DNA of 64,000 nucleotides from Owenia fusiformis (taxonomy: Eukaryota > Annelida > Polychaeta > Sabellida > Oweniidae). Positions within the stretch are counted from its first letter, which is position 1, and each line of letters begins with the position of its first letter. The notes beneath the pieces are model-generated. The model saw only the letters and a program-made list of their open reading frames with translations. It was not told the origin of the DNA and ran no database searches. A program made the position numbers and the translations under genes. Positions 10,154 through 21,383 of the stretch are shown piece after piece. The stretch is from the NCBI GenBank assembly GCA_903813345.2, contig CAIIXF020000004.1, positions 30,383,986 to 30,447,985 of the forward strand, given 5' to 3'.

Positions 10154-10336
10154 TTAGATATAATTGTTTATATTCTATTTATGTTATACTATTGTGTATC
10201 GAAATAAAATGGATTAGGTAAAAAATTATATTTGTTCTTTGGTACTAACTTATTAAAAATCATCAATGGCCCGATTGTTTAAATAAAAGACTTCGCAAAA
10301 CAAGTATTTATCATTGTAAGTTCAACCGTCGAATCC
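10154..10336. other. Spacer between protease and ATPase
   Basis: AT-rich 180-bp gap with an AATAAA at about 10203 that could serve as a polyadenylation signal for the upstream genes. Nothing coding is seen. Confidence 0.35.
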
Positions 10337-11008
10337 ATGACACATAGCCTGGTGCCCTTTAATTCGCCTACCTCTATCGCCATGATAGGAGCGTCTCAAT
10401 CGGGGAAAACTAACATGTGTTTCAAAATTCTAAAACATAGAGATGCCTTGTTTCAAAATAGTTCGAATTCACCTTCCAAAATATTGTTTTGTTACTCAAC
10501 TTGGCAATCCGTGTACCGCAATATGGAGCTACAATTTAAAGATGAAATCATATATCACGAAGGACTAGTCGACGAGGAAGAAATCTTAAATTTTACGAAA
10601 GATATATCGATACCAACATTTCTAGTTCTAGATGATTTAATGGCTAGCGTATGTCAAAGTAGAGAGGCCGCCAAAATATTCACGCAATTATTTCATCATA
10701 GAAATATGAATGTCCTTTTTCTAACACAAAACGCCTTGTGTCAGGGTCCTAGCGCTAGAAATATTTCATTAAATACGCAGTATTTCATCATTTTCAAGGC
10801 AAATCGTGATAAAAGACAACTAAAGTGTTTGGCTGGTCAGATATATCCGGATAAAACGAAATATTTCATGGACAGCTATTTGGACGCCACTTCGGAAAGG
10901 TATGGTTACATAGTCGTGGATATGTCGCCAGATGGCGTTGATGAATATAGATTACGCACACGTATATTTCCGAATGAAGACCCTATCATTTATAAACCCA
11001 AAAGTTAA
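10337..11008 (+). CDS. ATP: Genome-packaging ATPase (FtsK/HerA family)
   Basis: 223 codons. Walker A is GASQSGKT at about residues 18-25 and Walker B is TFLVLDDLM near residue 95. Downstream are VLFLTQN and ISLNTQYFIIFKANRD, the layout of Polinton and adintovirus ATPases that pump DNA into the capsid. Length fits the family (about 220-250). It follows the protease, the expected order, and the frame looks whole. Confidence 0.9.
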   Translation: MTHSLVPFNSPTSIAMIGASQSGKTNMCFKILKHRDALFQNSSNSPSKILFCYSTWQSVYRNMELQFKDEIIYHEGLVDEEEILNFTKDISIPTFLVLDDLMASVCQSREAAKIFTQLFHHRNMNVLFLTQNALCQGPSARNISLNTQYFIIFKANRDKRQLKCLAGQIYPDKTKYFMDSYLDATSERYGYIVVDMSPDGVDEYRLRTRIFPNEDPIIYKPKS

Positions 11009-11067
11009 TTGAATGCGTCAGTATAGATCCAGACGGTTACCGGACAACATATAAAAGACATGTCACA

Positions 11068-11391
11068 ATGTCAGCACTTATTAAAAGGAATAAAAACTTC
11101 CTAAAATTCCTTTTGACTAGTACTTTGCAGCAAATGAAAGTTTTATTGAATACAATTACTGAAACGCAACTTCGAGTTCTAGGTGAAATAGCTCTTAACG
11201 TACTTCACGGTAGTCTCCCTATCGCGAATTTTTATAAACAAAAATTGAAACGACATAAAAGAGTTTTACAACACATCGCGACCAAATCAAAAAGCAAGAA
11301 GTTTAGAAAGGACTTGATCAAACGTAATACATCAGTTTTGGGTCTATTGATTAAATCCGTTCATAATTTTATCCAAAAATTGAAGCTATGA
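11068..11391 (+). CDS. Conserved small basic Polinton protein
   Basis: 107 codons, very rich in Lys and Arg. The pattern LRVLGEIALNVLHGSLP followed by KLKRHKRVLQHIATKSKS matches a small protein often seen downstream of the ATPase in Polintons and adintoviruses (ALNVL.G..P then KLKRHK..L..L). Its role is not established; a basic virion component is possible. It overlaps the next open frame by a few bases. Confidence 0.6.
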   Translation: MSALIKRNKNFLKFLLTSTLQQMKVLLNTITETQLRVLGEIALNVLHGSLPIANFYKQKLKRHKRVLQHIATKSKSKKFRKDLIKRNTSVLGLLIKSVHNFIQKLKL

Positions 11392-11828
11392 TCAAATCTG
11401 TTTTGATACCTTATGATAAATATATCAGACTCGAAAATTCCTCGTGTAAAACTGAGGAGGGTAATAACAAAACCATAGATCAGTCGCCAACTAATACTGA
11501 TAAAATGGATGGTGGAATAGGTACACGTAAACCTAGTCAAACGAAGCAAGTTGATTCCGGGAGTAATGATGCATCTACGTTTTCCTCGGAAAATAAATTG
11601 GATGCCCCATCCGATAGCGACTTTAAGGAAGGGACCTCGAGTAAACAAAATGATGACGCGGGACTATCAACCAGTGATGATGATGATGCAATAGGGATGC
11701 CTAGCTATACCGATAATACACCTAGGTTCATTTACAAAAGAAGCGCCACATCGTACAAAGTACCGGGTATTATGGCCAAAGCTCTTAAGAGACCACGTAA
11801 AAACAAAGCAAAATGGCTGCCATTTTAA
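11388..11828 (+). CDS. Low-complexity protein with acidic middle and basic tail
   Basis: 146 codons. The middle is rich in Ser, Thr, Asp and Asn with STSDDDDAIGMP, and the end is basic (AKALKRPRKNKAKW). No domain is recognised. It overlaps the preceding gene by four bases (ATGA type), suggesting it is a true gene of the same unit. A disordered N-terminus plus a short basic tail would fit a minor virion or scaffolding protein, but that is only inference. Confidence 0.45.
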   Translation: MIKSVLIPYDKYIRLENSSCKTEEGNNKTIDQSPTNTDKMDGGIGTRKPSQTKQVDSGSNDASTFSSENKLDAPSDSDFKEGTSSKQNDDAGLSTSDDDDAIGMPSYTDNTPRFIYKRSATSYKVPGIMAKALKRPRKNKAKWLPF

Positions 11829-12719
11829 ACACTCTATTAGGACATATTTGAATACAATGATGTGAATATCACCCCTGTAGGCGTAAACTTGTTTGTTGGA
11901 CTAAATACAGACTTTGCCTACTTAATTATAGCTGTCTTATTTACCATTGTATTTAATTAGACCGATATAAATCAATTAAACTCATGTAATTCATGTGATC
12001 TTCCCAAGTTTCTGGTTCACTTTGTATTTTTGTTTTAATTGAGGAATCGCTAAATAGTATTGAAATATAGGAAAGGTATTTAAAAAAAGATTTTAGGAAA
12101 TCTGCATATTTATTCAAGACCAGAATTTATTCTATTTGACGTTTTTTTAAAAATTCTGCATGTAATTTTCAAAAAAACAACAACATAGTTGTCTTAAAGT
12201 TTTCTTAAAGAGGTCGATTTAAATCCTCATTGATGTGGTGTTCAAAAAGCCTCAAATGCTAATTTACTCAATTGCGGTTCGCAATTTCAATGCTAAATCG
12301 CAATACACGTGTAAACAATATCATATGATTACATTCCAACGGTGTTTAATGTTAAACAATTATTGAATATGTATACACGATAAATGTTATATATTTGTAT
12401 CAATGTAGTGATATCCAACTACCACTAGATGTCAGCATCGTACAGAGTATTTTAATATTTGAAGATGTCACCCTAATCGAATATACACGTGTTTCTAAGT
12501 AGATGACATTGCAACTGTGTGTGTAGGTCTGTAATTAATGATTTTGTACAAATGTTGAAACTTTGGAATTAATAAACTTACATCGAATGTTTCACTAAGT
12601 TTTAAACAATTAAAGAACAATAAACAAACAAATTAAGGGATTTTCTGATCTACAAGATCTTGTAGTTTAATACATTCTTATTTATTTGTCGTATATCTTT
12701 TGTACACATTGTATGAATT
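11829..12719. other. Non-coding stretch within Polinton-1
   Basis: About 890 bp of AT-rich DNA between the last capsid-module gene and the inverted small gene. It contains a short palindrome CTACAAGATCTTGTAG near 12651. No trace of DNA polymerase B motifs was recognised here. Confidence 0.5.
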
Positions 12720-13108
12720 TTATATGGCTATCATAGGCTCCCTTTGTCTTTCATCCTTAACCATTGGTAATTTGGATCTCGTTAACATTCTAAGCCATAA
12801 CACATTACCTAAAAAATGATATAGCATTAGTTACCACTATTAAATATAAACCAAACATTACGTTGTGTTATAGTTTGTCAAAAATCGCGTAACTCACCTA
12901 TGATAACAAAAGTTAAAACACCTCCGGTAAAGCTTAAGGCCATTGGAGTCTCTAGATTTACATCGTAACTACTACTAATATATGGTTTCAGTACGTAATA
13001 AGGTGTTACGTTTTCAGTTTCATTAAAGTGTCGAGTAACATTGATGTTTTGACAAATGCAGCATGTTCCAATAACGCTCAAAACTAATAATCGACCTATC
13101 ATGTTCAA
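12720..13108 (-). CDS. Small spliced membrane protein, copy within Polinton-1
   Basis: The minus-strand reading starts MNMIGRLLVLSVIGTCCICQ, a likely signal peptide. It has N-glycosylation sites (NVT, NET, NVT), then a hydrophobic segment with GGVLTFVIIG. A canonical donor (GGTGAGT) ends the first coding exon at about 12898, and an acceptor (TTTTTTAG) precedes a short second exon ending at 12720. The copy at 14283-14670 has the same intron and nearly the same sequence. It lies just inside the right terminal repeat, whose promoter points towards it, and is transcribed against the capsid genes. The region from the glycosylation sites to GN-A-L---RS resembles the first membrane segment of prostanoid-type receptors (weak). 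Confidence 0.6.
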
Positions 13109-13228
13109 AAACCTAAGTATGAATGACTATATTACTTACATTGACGTATATATGTCTTTATTTCTACTGTGTGATACATCGTATTTAACTCTAGTTACTG
13201 AAATCCACGGGGTCGAAATAACTGCATA

Positions 13229-13999
13229 ACTAAGATAATCACGGACGTTCTCCGCCATGACAAAACTCGAAATGAGTCAAGACTTATGATTTGGCTTTTT
13301 ATAAGTAAATTCTAGTGGTTCTTTAAATTTTTTCAAAATGTGGTTGTTTTGTAACTTTGCATTTTTTGGACACCTATCTACTTGTTTATTACCTCGTATA
13401 ATATGTACCATATAAGCCAAACAAAATATAAAGTTAATTTACATGATCCTTTATTAAGCATAGGTTGCTTTAAGAATACGTATACAGTGTTATAGAATAG
13501 TCACTGGCCCTTTTTTAATGGTTCACTGACACTGAGTTTTCATTTACCTATTATATAGAAATTACGATCGAATCGATCTCATTACAGGCAGTATAATTAA
13601 CGAGACGAACTTATTGTTTAAGTCACGCCCCACGTGCCACAACATCTAAGAAATCAATCGAGCCTGTACCGGCGGGTACGATCTTACCTATTATCGATTA
13701 CCAGTCAACGACTGACGCGTTTTTATTAATTTTACTTCACCGGCTGTTAATATTCCGTATCAAATTACCAGAGCCTGTACCGACGGTACAGGCTTTCAAG
13801 GTTAAACGTCTTTTTAGCGGTCAACCATCGATTTTAATTAACCTAGTTCAACAGTGATTAATAAGGTCGGTCACGTGGTCAAAACTCGACCAATCAGAGC
13901 GTAGGCGCGTGGTTTAAACTGCCCAATCAGCGTGGACCCCTGAAAAACTCCCAGAATGCATCAGGGGTCACCCCGGGTCACAGTATAGGTCTTACTACT
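13229..13999 (-). repeat. Polinton-1 right terminal inverted repeat
   Basis: Reverse complement of the left end. It carries the same promoter block (TATA at about 13551-13558 on the minus strand) and even the first codons of the integrase, which here lead nowhere. It would drive transcription inward towards the small spliced gene at 12720-13108. Confidence 0.88.
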
Positions 14000-14005
14000 T
14001 ACTCC

Positions 14006-14215
14006 GACGATCCTCGAAAACATTTACCAGATAGAAATGGCGTCGTAATTACAAGGGCAGTGTTTGAGCAATTTGTGGACAACCTTATCAAATACGGTCT
14101 CGTTCAACCTACCCAACCTCAATGTCTAATAACGGGGCATGAAGAAAAAAGTGAAGCTGATAGTTGTAGTGAATGTTGTTATTTCGAGCCTGGGGATTTC
14201 AGAAGCCATAGTTAA
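14006..14215 (+). CDS. Coding-like 3' stretch of the outer locus
   Basis: Directly after the Polinton-1 target duplication an open frame of about 69 codons runs to TAA at 14213-14215. It includes GVVITRAVFEQFVDNLIKYG and a Cys-rich SCSECCYFEPGD tail. It has no start of its own. Because it abuts the duplicated target site, it and the stretch at 4946-5243 were one locus before the insertion. No family is recognised. Confidence 0.4.
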   Translation, partial: DDPRKHLPDRNGVVITRAVFEQFVDNLIKYGLVQPTQPQCLITGHEEKSEADSCSECCYFEPGDFRSHS

Positions 14216-14282
14216 ATCTCGCAGTAGAAATAAAGACATATATACGTCAATGTAAGTAATATAGTCATTCATACCTGGGTTT

Positions 14283-14670
14283 TTGAACATGATAGGTCAA
14301 TTATTAGTTTTGAGCGTTATTGCAACATGTTGCATTTGTCGAAACATCAATGTTACTCGACACTTTAATGAAACTGAAAACGTAACACCTTATTATGTAC
14401 CGAAACCATATATTAGTAGTAGTTACGATGTAAATCTAGAGACTCCAATGGCCTTAAGCTTTACCGGAGGTGTTTTAACTTTTGTTATCATAGGTGAGTT
14501 ACGCGATTTTTGACAAATTATAATATATCATAATGTTTGGCTTATATTTAATATTGGTAACTAGTACTATATCATTTTTAGGTAATGCGTTATGGCTTAG
14601 AATGTTAACGAGATCCAAATTACCGATTGTTAAGGATGAAAGACAAAGGGAACCTATGATTGCCATATAA
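14283..14670 (+). CDS. Small spliced membrane protein, outer copy
   Basis: Exon 1 (14283-14493) encodes a signal peptide (MNMIGQLLVLSVIATCCICR), three N-glycosylation sites and most of a membrane segment. The donor is G/GTGAGT at 14494, the acceptor TTTTTAG ends at 14581, and exon 2 (14582-14670) adds NALWLRML and a charged tail ending ERQREPMIAI. The product is 99 residues with one membrane span. AATAAA follows at about 14702. The span reads TPMALSFTGGVLTFVIIG then N-A-L-W-L--RS, much like the N-terminus and first helix of prostanoid GPCRs, but the other six helices are absent. The reverse-complement copy at 12720-13108 lies inside Polinton-1, so the gene travels with these elements. Confidence 0.6.
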
Positions 14671-14710
14671 AATTCATACAATGTGTACAAAAGATATACG
14701 ACAAATAAAT

Positions 14711-15335
14711 TAGAATCACAGCAAAAAATGTGAATCAAACCACTGAATCCTGGAGTCAGGATTCATACAGGATTCATATGCACATATGAATCCTGTATGA
14801 ATCCTGCCTCCAGGATTCATACAGGATTCGCTGTTTAAATAGTTTACAAATGAATCCTGCCTTCAGGAATCATACAGGATTCATATGCAATATAGTTTAC
14901 AAATGAATCCAGCCTTCAGGATTCGTACAGGATTCATATAGAAGGTAGTTTGCAAATGAATCCTGCCTTCAGGAATCATACAGGATTCATATGCAATATA
15001 GTTTACAAATGAATCCAGCCTTCGGGATTCGTACAGGATTCATATAGAAGGTAGTTTGCAAATGAATCCTGCCTTCAGGAATCATACAGGATTCATATGC
15101 AATATAGTTTACAAATGAATCCAGCCTTCAGGATTCGTACAGGATTCATATAGAAGGTAGTTTGCAAATGAATCCTGTAGCCAGGATTCAAGCAGGATTC
15201 ATATGCAATATAGTTTACAAATGAATCCAGCCTTCAGGAATCATACAGGAATCAAACGAAAATTGGAATTGATGTGTATGTTTCTATTCTAACACTCACA
15301 TTGGCGTATCGCATATACAGTACACATCATGCCTA
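14711..15335 (+). repeat. 53-bp satellite and flanks, copy 1
   Basis: From 14740 to about 15260 lie tandem units of 53 bp (often as 106-bp pairs), built on ATGAATCCTGCCTTCAGGA, ATCATACAGGATTCATATG and TAGTTTACAA. Each unit contains an inverted pair, GAATCCTG and CAGGATTC, so single strands can fold. Flanks on both sides (CAGCAAAAAATGTGAATCAA at the start, ATTGATGTGTATGTTTCTAT at the end) recur inverted at 23305-23945. Confidence 0.85.
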
Positions 15336-15339
15336 AGAT

Positions 15340-15500
15340 CACATCGGCATGCTCCAATCGGCGAGTCGATAGGCGCGTAGTCGGCAGGCCGATCGGCACG
15401 TCGATAGGCACAGGTCGGCACGCCGATGGGCCTTGCCATCGGCACAGCAAAGTACTGCCGATCGACACAGTCATCGGAACCGCATTCCCATCGGCACTAT
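15340..15500. repeat. GC-rich CATCGGCA repeat cluster
   Basis: A 160-bp patch with many copies of ATCGGCA, GTCGATAGGC and their complements, clearly richer in G+C than its surroundings. Weaker relatives occur at 15925-16035. No gene is seen; open frames here are short and arise from the repeat. Confidence 0.5.
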
Positions 15501-16639
15501 CCATCGACTTCGTCGTGAGAATTACGTGTATCAACACATTACATTGCTCATCGCCAAGACGATAATATTTCGATTTACATTTAAAATTCGTGAGACATTA
15601 ACCCGGGGACATTAATCCATACAGCTTAAATATATAATATATCACTATTAACGTCCCACAGATTTAAATATTTTTTACAATCTATGTCGTCGCACGGGGT
15701 AACTGAATTAAATAAACTGGCTAGATATTAAACGAATGATGGGATTCTACGACTAAAAAGATGTTCATGTACATTGAAAAGTGGACAATTCATTTGTTTG
15801 AGTAAGTTTGAGTAAAAAGAATATTTATCAAGACAGATTTTGCCAAGTGGGGAGAGGGTACAATTTCGAAAGCTCAAGAGAAAGCAAGTTCAAAATATTT
15901 GTTTTTATTCCCCGTGTCTCGCCGGAACTGCATTCCCATCAGCACCTATCAAGACTGCCCATCGGCGTAGTCGTTGGAACTGTCAATCAAAACTAAACAT
16001 TGCTTGGTACAACCCTTCTAAAAAGCCTCCCATCGGACAATATTTCAACTTGACATGATTTAGCAAAGGACGAATTTCCATGATTAAAATGATCGTGTTG
16101 TATTTCGTACCTTCAACAATTATTATAATTAAAGGAATTATTGAAATACAGTATGATGCCAATGATGGGCAGTCATTGAAGCATGTGATAAAAGCCTTAT
16201 CATTGTGCGAATCATATTGAAATTAATCTCATTCCCCGGGTCTCATTCAGCAAACAAGTATTAATATACGCTACGTTAAGATAATAAAAACACGAAATAA
16301 TTTAGTGTTTCACAGTCTTACAGAACGACGATTTAAAATTGTTGCTTGGAGCCAACATGATCAACAAAATTTCTTATTTATTGTAAGGAATAAAATTAAG
16401 ATTTAAATGTTCACCCCCCCTCCTCCTCCGTTTAATTTCGATTCAAACAAAATCAAACGGGAATGATTATCTTACAAGGTACGCTGAGACTTAAGACAAT
16501 AAAAGACGATAATTAACCTGATTGCATCCTGTGTCTTATTAGCGTCTGTTATTTATTACTGCTTGACCAGTACCAGACTGATTGCGTATTGATAATCAAA
16601 CCGGTCGTTGGATGCAATGATATATCTAAATTTATCCCA

Positions 16640-16742
16640 TGATACTACTTCCCGATGAATAACACCTTGGAATATTTTTGATTTTGAAAGAAAATCGTAT
16701 TGTCCCGCCAAATCCCGCTCACGAAAATGATATACTCCCATT
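16640..16742. repeat. Dispersed repeat fragment shared with 48110-48235
   Basis: Both places contain ACTTCCC-ATGAATAACAC, AATCGTATTGTCCCGCC and CGCTCACGAAAATG-type blocks in the same order and orientation. The family is unknown. Confidence 0.6.
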
Positions 16743-17531
16743 TGAAAATTAAGAGATTTTGAGACGTATGAAGCAGCCTATTAAGCATAGTGTAATTGTA
16801 ATTTCATGCTCTGACATATCATACCAGTGTATTCCTTCAGTCATACAATATTGTAATACCTTGAATCCTTGATGGATCAAGATGCTGATAAAACAGTTAA
16901 AGTCGTAGAAACCTTAGCAATAGCGAATGTGTTTGGTCCCTCTAATTAATATAATATGAATTTTGTTACAAGATAACTGTATTGAATTTTTCTATGTTGA
17001 TGTGTTTATGTTATATATCTACAATAAAATTTTTATATTTCAAAATTCCATACAGTAAGTCATCGGACATTTTGTAGACTAATAATATAACAGACTTCTG
17101 GTTTTGTTCCATACACAATTTAGATAAGGATTGTGAACTTTAGATTTTATGAAGAGAGTTATTTATATCTATATAATTACGTTTTGAGTTGGAGGAAATT
17201 TACTCAATATCACTTTGATGCCTCGGTCACCTGGCCATAAAAGGCATTTGCTTAATATGATATTCATTTTTTACAGGTTGTTTCCATTAACGGGGTGATA
17301 CAGGCATGTGAAGTGTTTGGCTATGCATGGACCTCAAGGATGACACGGGGTGGAAGAGGGGCAAGGGTTGGTGCAAGTCCCGGGATGCAAGTCTGCACTC
17401 TCAGACTCCAGATAGGAGTGAAACGCATCATGGGATTATTTGCATTCGTTGAACTTTACAGAAACAGTTGAATATAATTCAGAATTTAAGTGAATCCACA
17501 TGATCATTTGCGTTCAACAATGCGTTTATAG

Positions 17532-17736
17532 AGAGGTTTCGCAAGTTTTTAGCTCAACGTGTTGTGTTCACCAGATTTATTACCCTTTGCATTCGTTCGA
17601 CTTCACTTCTTAATTAAAAGAGAGCTTCATCTTCTGATAGTTTATTTCTAGGCTCTGCGCGTAGGGTACAGCTTAATGAGCAGCTAGTTCAAACTAAAAC
17701 GAGTTGAGGTTAATCCATTGTGCGAAACCTCTCTAA
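17532..17736. mobile_element. Short foldback MITE (GAGAGGTTTCGCA ends)
   Basis: Perfect 15-bp inverted ends TAGAGAGGTTTCGCA and TGCGAAACCTCTCTA bound about 205 bp, with TA at both borders. A weaker internal inverted pair (AGCTCAACGTG and CGAGTTGAG) adds to the stem. No coding capacity. Confidence 0.6.
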
Positions 17737-18095
17737 TACCAGAGGGGTTATTCATCAAGCTAAATGACCCCTCGGGGCGATATATATGTTATGTTACAGT
17801 TACATGTTACAGTTACATGTTAAATTGTTAAGACTTGAAAGTTAATAATTAAGTTTTTTTGCGTTATCTTTCAGATACTTATAATTAGTACACGTTGCTC
17901 TCTATGTTGGCGGTGATGACACGTTCTGCTTTCTTTTCAAGAAGCTGCAGTATAATCTTTAAATGTATTCAGTTTATTGGTTTTGCATGTTGCATACATA
18001 TTGATAAGTGTTTACATTCATAATTTAAAAAAAGCTTTGTTTTGATTTATTATTACTTACAAGATGGGAACAAACTTTTGTAGGGGATGTTACAG

Positions 18096-18264
18096 GCGGG
18101 CCCGTAGCCAGCTTTTGGCAAGGGGTTAGTTCGCTTTTTAAAAAAGGAGTGTCACATGTTGTCCCAAATTACTTGAAGATCACAAGACAAAGGGCATGAT
18201 TTTGAAAGAACTTTTGGTTGCTCGCATTTACTCAACCCCCCCCCCTCTTGGCTACGGGCCTGAG
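18096..18264. mobile_element. Foldback element with GGCCCGTAGCCAG ends
   Basis: Inverted ends CAGGCGGGCCCGTAGCCAGC and GGCTACGGGCCTG bound about 170 bp with a poly-C run near the right end. Related ends occur near 18715 and 21020, so it is a repeated family. Confidence 0.55.
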
Positions 18265-21200
18265 ACTACATGTACAGATGTTTATACAACATGATTGTAG
18301 ATAGAACGTTCATTATTTTAATAAGCCTAAGCTAAATACTTTGCTGTGCTTTATCAATTACGCTTCCAGTTTCGACCATTTATCTGTATTGATATTATAA
18401 GCAAATTGATGTATACTTGCTCCGTAAGGTTGGCAGATTGAAATGTTTTCATAGGCCTAGCTACCGCACCCCCTCCCCCATCACTAATGAAAAGAGATGG
18501 AAGAAGAAATGAGCTTTAAAATATGCTTTTTATTGTGAAGTAAAGGTGAAGTTTCTAGCTCAATTTTGAAGGAAATTGCATCGATTTTTGTAAAATTCAA
18601 AACATATCTTAAAAAAATATTTTGGCTTGCTAATCGCACCCCCACCCCATTCTGACTGAAAACCGAAATTTTAGGGGGCAATCGCATCCCCCCTGACTGA
18701 AAGTCGGCTACGCCCCTGTGTTTCCCTTTGTCCCCTTTCATTTATCTTCTGTAAACTTGTTTGAACAAATTAATACTAGTACTACAAAGATAACTTCATT
18801 CGAAACGCATGCAATTCACTCCAATTATATTTATTCATGTATTTGCATTAGTGAGGGAAAGGGATTTGATTATAAAATTGACGGTGGTTGCGAAGTTGTG
18901 ATTTGGGAGGGAGGGGTATACTATACTAAGGTGTTATAAGACCCAATAATTAATATAAACAACTAAGCGCCTTCCTGATTGCATCCTAGCTCATCCTGTC
19001 CACCAGTCTATCTCGATCGCATTTTATCAACGAATTTATAATTCCTGATTAAACTGACTCTTGATTTTAAAATAGGAATTCTAAATCTGTTACTAGTATT
19101 TAAAAGTTGGTGTCTAGTGTGATACTGGAAATTGGAATACTATATTTTGTATTACTATTGTATCTCGATCTATAGTATATAAATATGGATTTCTAGGTCT
19201 ACAGGCTGTCATTCCCACATGGGCTTCATTGAAACATACGACATTGCAAAGTTCATCCATTTCAAACAAGCCAGGAAAACAGATAACTAGTCTTGCATCA
19301 GGCCCCGCAAATGTCCGATTTTCTCTCGGGAAATACATACATATCAGAGACATATTTCATAGCCAGAGGGCAAAAATGTCAAAATCGATATAAAATCTAA
19401 AAAGGATAAAATGCCCCCCCCCCCGAATACGGTACCTAGGTAATTAAATCTAATATTTCATAGTTCCCGCATAATAATAAAACTTTCATTTACCGCTGTA
19501 TCGAAATTCACGTGATCCCTTATTGAAGTTTTACTAATAATTGGGTTTGATCATTTAATGCTGTTGGATAGAATATTAGGTGAAAAGAATCAAAATTTTA
19601 GCCCATGTCTGGGCGAATGGTATAAATTCATATAGTTCTGATTACAATGAGAATTCTAAAAAATTTCCTGTCATTTCCTTTACTCTACGTTTATAATCAC
19701 GTATCATGCTTATTAACTAGATCAATACAGACTCGATTTCCTTTGCCCACCATCAACATTGTTATGTAATGACGGGAAACAGTCACTGTAATCTTCTAAT
19801 CAGCCGTTTGTTTTTATTGTAATTAGGAAACTAGTCAATTTTGATTTCGTTTTGTTTCAATGAACGAAAAGCACATTAGTTCAGCATTTCAAGGAAGGGT
19901 GGGGGGGGGGGGGTGTAAACAATTACTGACTGTCAAGTACATGTATCTCTCACGAGGCCCTATTTCCCCAACCCTCCACTCATGCATACGCCTATCATAT
20001 GTTTGATAGGGAAATATATAACATTCCAACAGATACTGTCTGGACCTCCTACCCTTTTACACCGGGTCTCTTCTTGAACCCCTCCCATATTCTAATGTTT
20101 CTCGAAACTGCTCATGTAAACTTTGTAAGGCAATGCAGGGTTTGCTACGGGTGTGACTTGCAATGTATAACTTACTTGTACTTGTATAAGAAATAAAAAC
20201 AAATAAACAAACATATTTAACATAATTAATACGGTGATAAGCAACAAAACGTCAACATAAAATTTTGAAGTTTCAAAAACAGCCATGCACTACCCTGCAT
20301 TTTAGCTGAAATTAAGTTTATTCCAAATAACTTATGTAACGAAATGGAAATGATTCGAAAAATAACAATTCGATGAACATTTCACAATGAAGCAAACAAA
20401 ACCAGATAGTTAAGAATTATTCTAATTTAAACCGACCTGAAACCTCAACCCTAAAGACACTGGTGACATTTGAAAGACTAATTTCTTAATCTAATTTCAA
20501 CAAAACAAATCAAAACTTAAAAAGGTTGACGGTCGTTGTAGTTTATAGACCATGCTAACAAAGTTTAAACATTTTATTTACGGCTTATTTAAAACATGCA
20601 AACGGGTGATGTTAGGAAATATATTTAAAGTGTATTCATGCCTGCAATCATCGCTGGTAACACCTGAAAAACAACTTCTTAAAATACAAACATAATTCAC
20701 TGCACTGCTGTATACGTCTACCTGCTCTCAAATCTAATAATGAAACGAAAAAAATAATGCATGCCAAACTTTTATCTATTGTAATATTATCTATGGTTAT
20801 TTCAAAGTTTTACTCTTGCATCAAGCAACTGTGCCATTTCCCCAATACAATATGGGATAAACCTTTCAGGCCCACTGTCAGGATGTATCAAGAGAGTGAG
20901 TTCACTTTTAAAAAAATTCCAAGGGGTTCACTTTTGACAACTCTGACCAAAAAATGACCAAAACCATTTGAAAATTGCTCAAAATGGTGAAAACTCCGAC
21001 CCCCGGCCACTCCCTGGCTACGGTCCTGTCTTTAAGGGCTAACACTTTACTTGAGGCAAGATGCATAAACTTGAACTCCCTGGGCTATAACTTTAAGAAC
21101 GGCGTATTGTTCTTCAAACTGGACTTGAAATCTCAATTGTCACTGCTTGTGTGTCATACTCATTGGCACCTGCAAAACAGAATAATATAATAAGAATAAC

Positions 21201-21269
21201 ATCATGATGATATCAGATATCATATTTCATTTGGAGCCTTAAATATTAAACAAGGCATAAACATGAAAA

Positions 21270-21383
21270 ATGTCACCACCCGCCATTTGTTACAGACGCT
21301 GAACGCCGACCCCAGACGCTAAACACCGTACACAAAAAAGTTGGAGACTTTAACAATATGTGACCACTTTTGGTGGTGACATA
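21270..21383. mobile_element. Small foldback element (ATGTCACCACC ends)
   Basis: Inverted ends ATGTCACCACC and GGTGGTGACAT enclose about 110 bp, including two related GACGCTGAACGCCGACC and GACGCTAAACACCG blocks. Confidence 0.4.

Larger units (their letters stand above)
5369..13999 (+). mobile_element. Polinton-1 (Maverick-type element), 8.6 kb
   Basis: The element begins AGTAGTAAGACC and ends GGTCTTACTACT. It is flanked by a perfect 6-bp duplication TACTCC (5363-5368 and 14000-14005), the target-duplication length known for Polintons. Its ends are inverted over about 770 bp. Inside, in one orientation, lie integrase, penton-like minor capsid, a basic protein, major capsid protein, adenain-like protease, packaging ATPase and two small proteins; a tRNA-Pro-like gene and a small spliced gene lie on the other strand. 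Protein-primed DNA polymerase B is not visible, and the size is about half that of classic 15-20 kb Polintons. The structural set is mostly open with about one break, so it looks like a young to middle-aged, reduced element. The near-identical inverted ends also point to limited age. Confidence 0.9.

Noticed and set aside
11829-12719. Remnant of DNA polymerase B in Polinton-1
   Set aside because: No recognisable polymerase motif in any frame of the stretch.
15329-15615. Open frames on both strands in the CATCGGCA cluster
   Set aside because: They arise from the GC-rich repeat, overlap each other and lack any protein signature.
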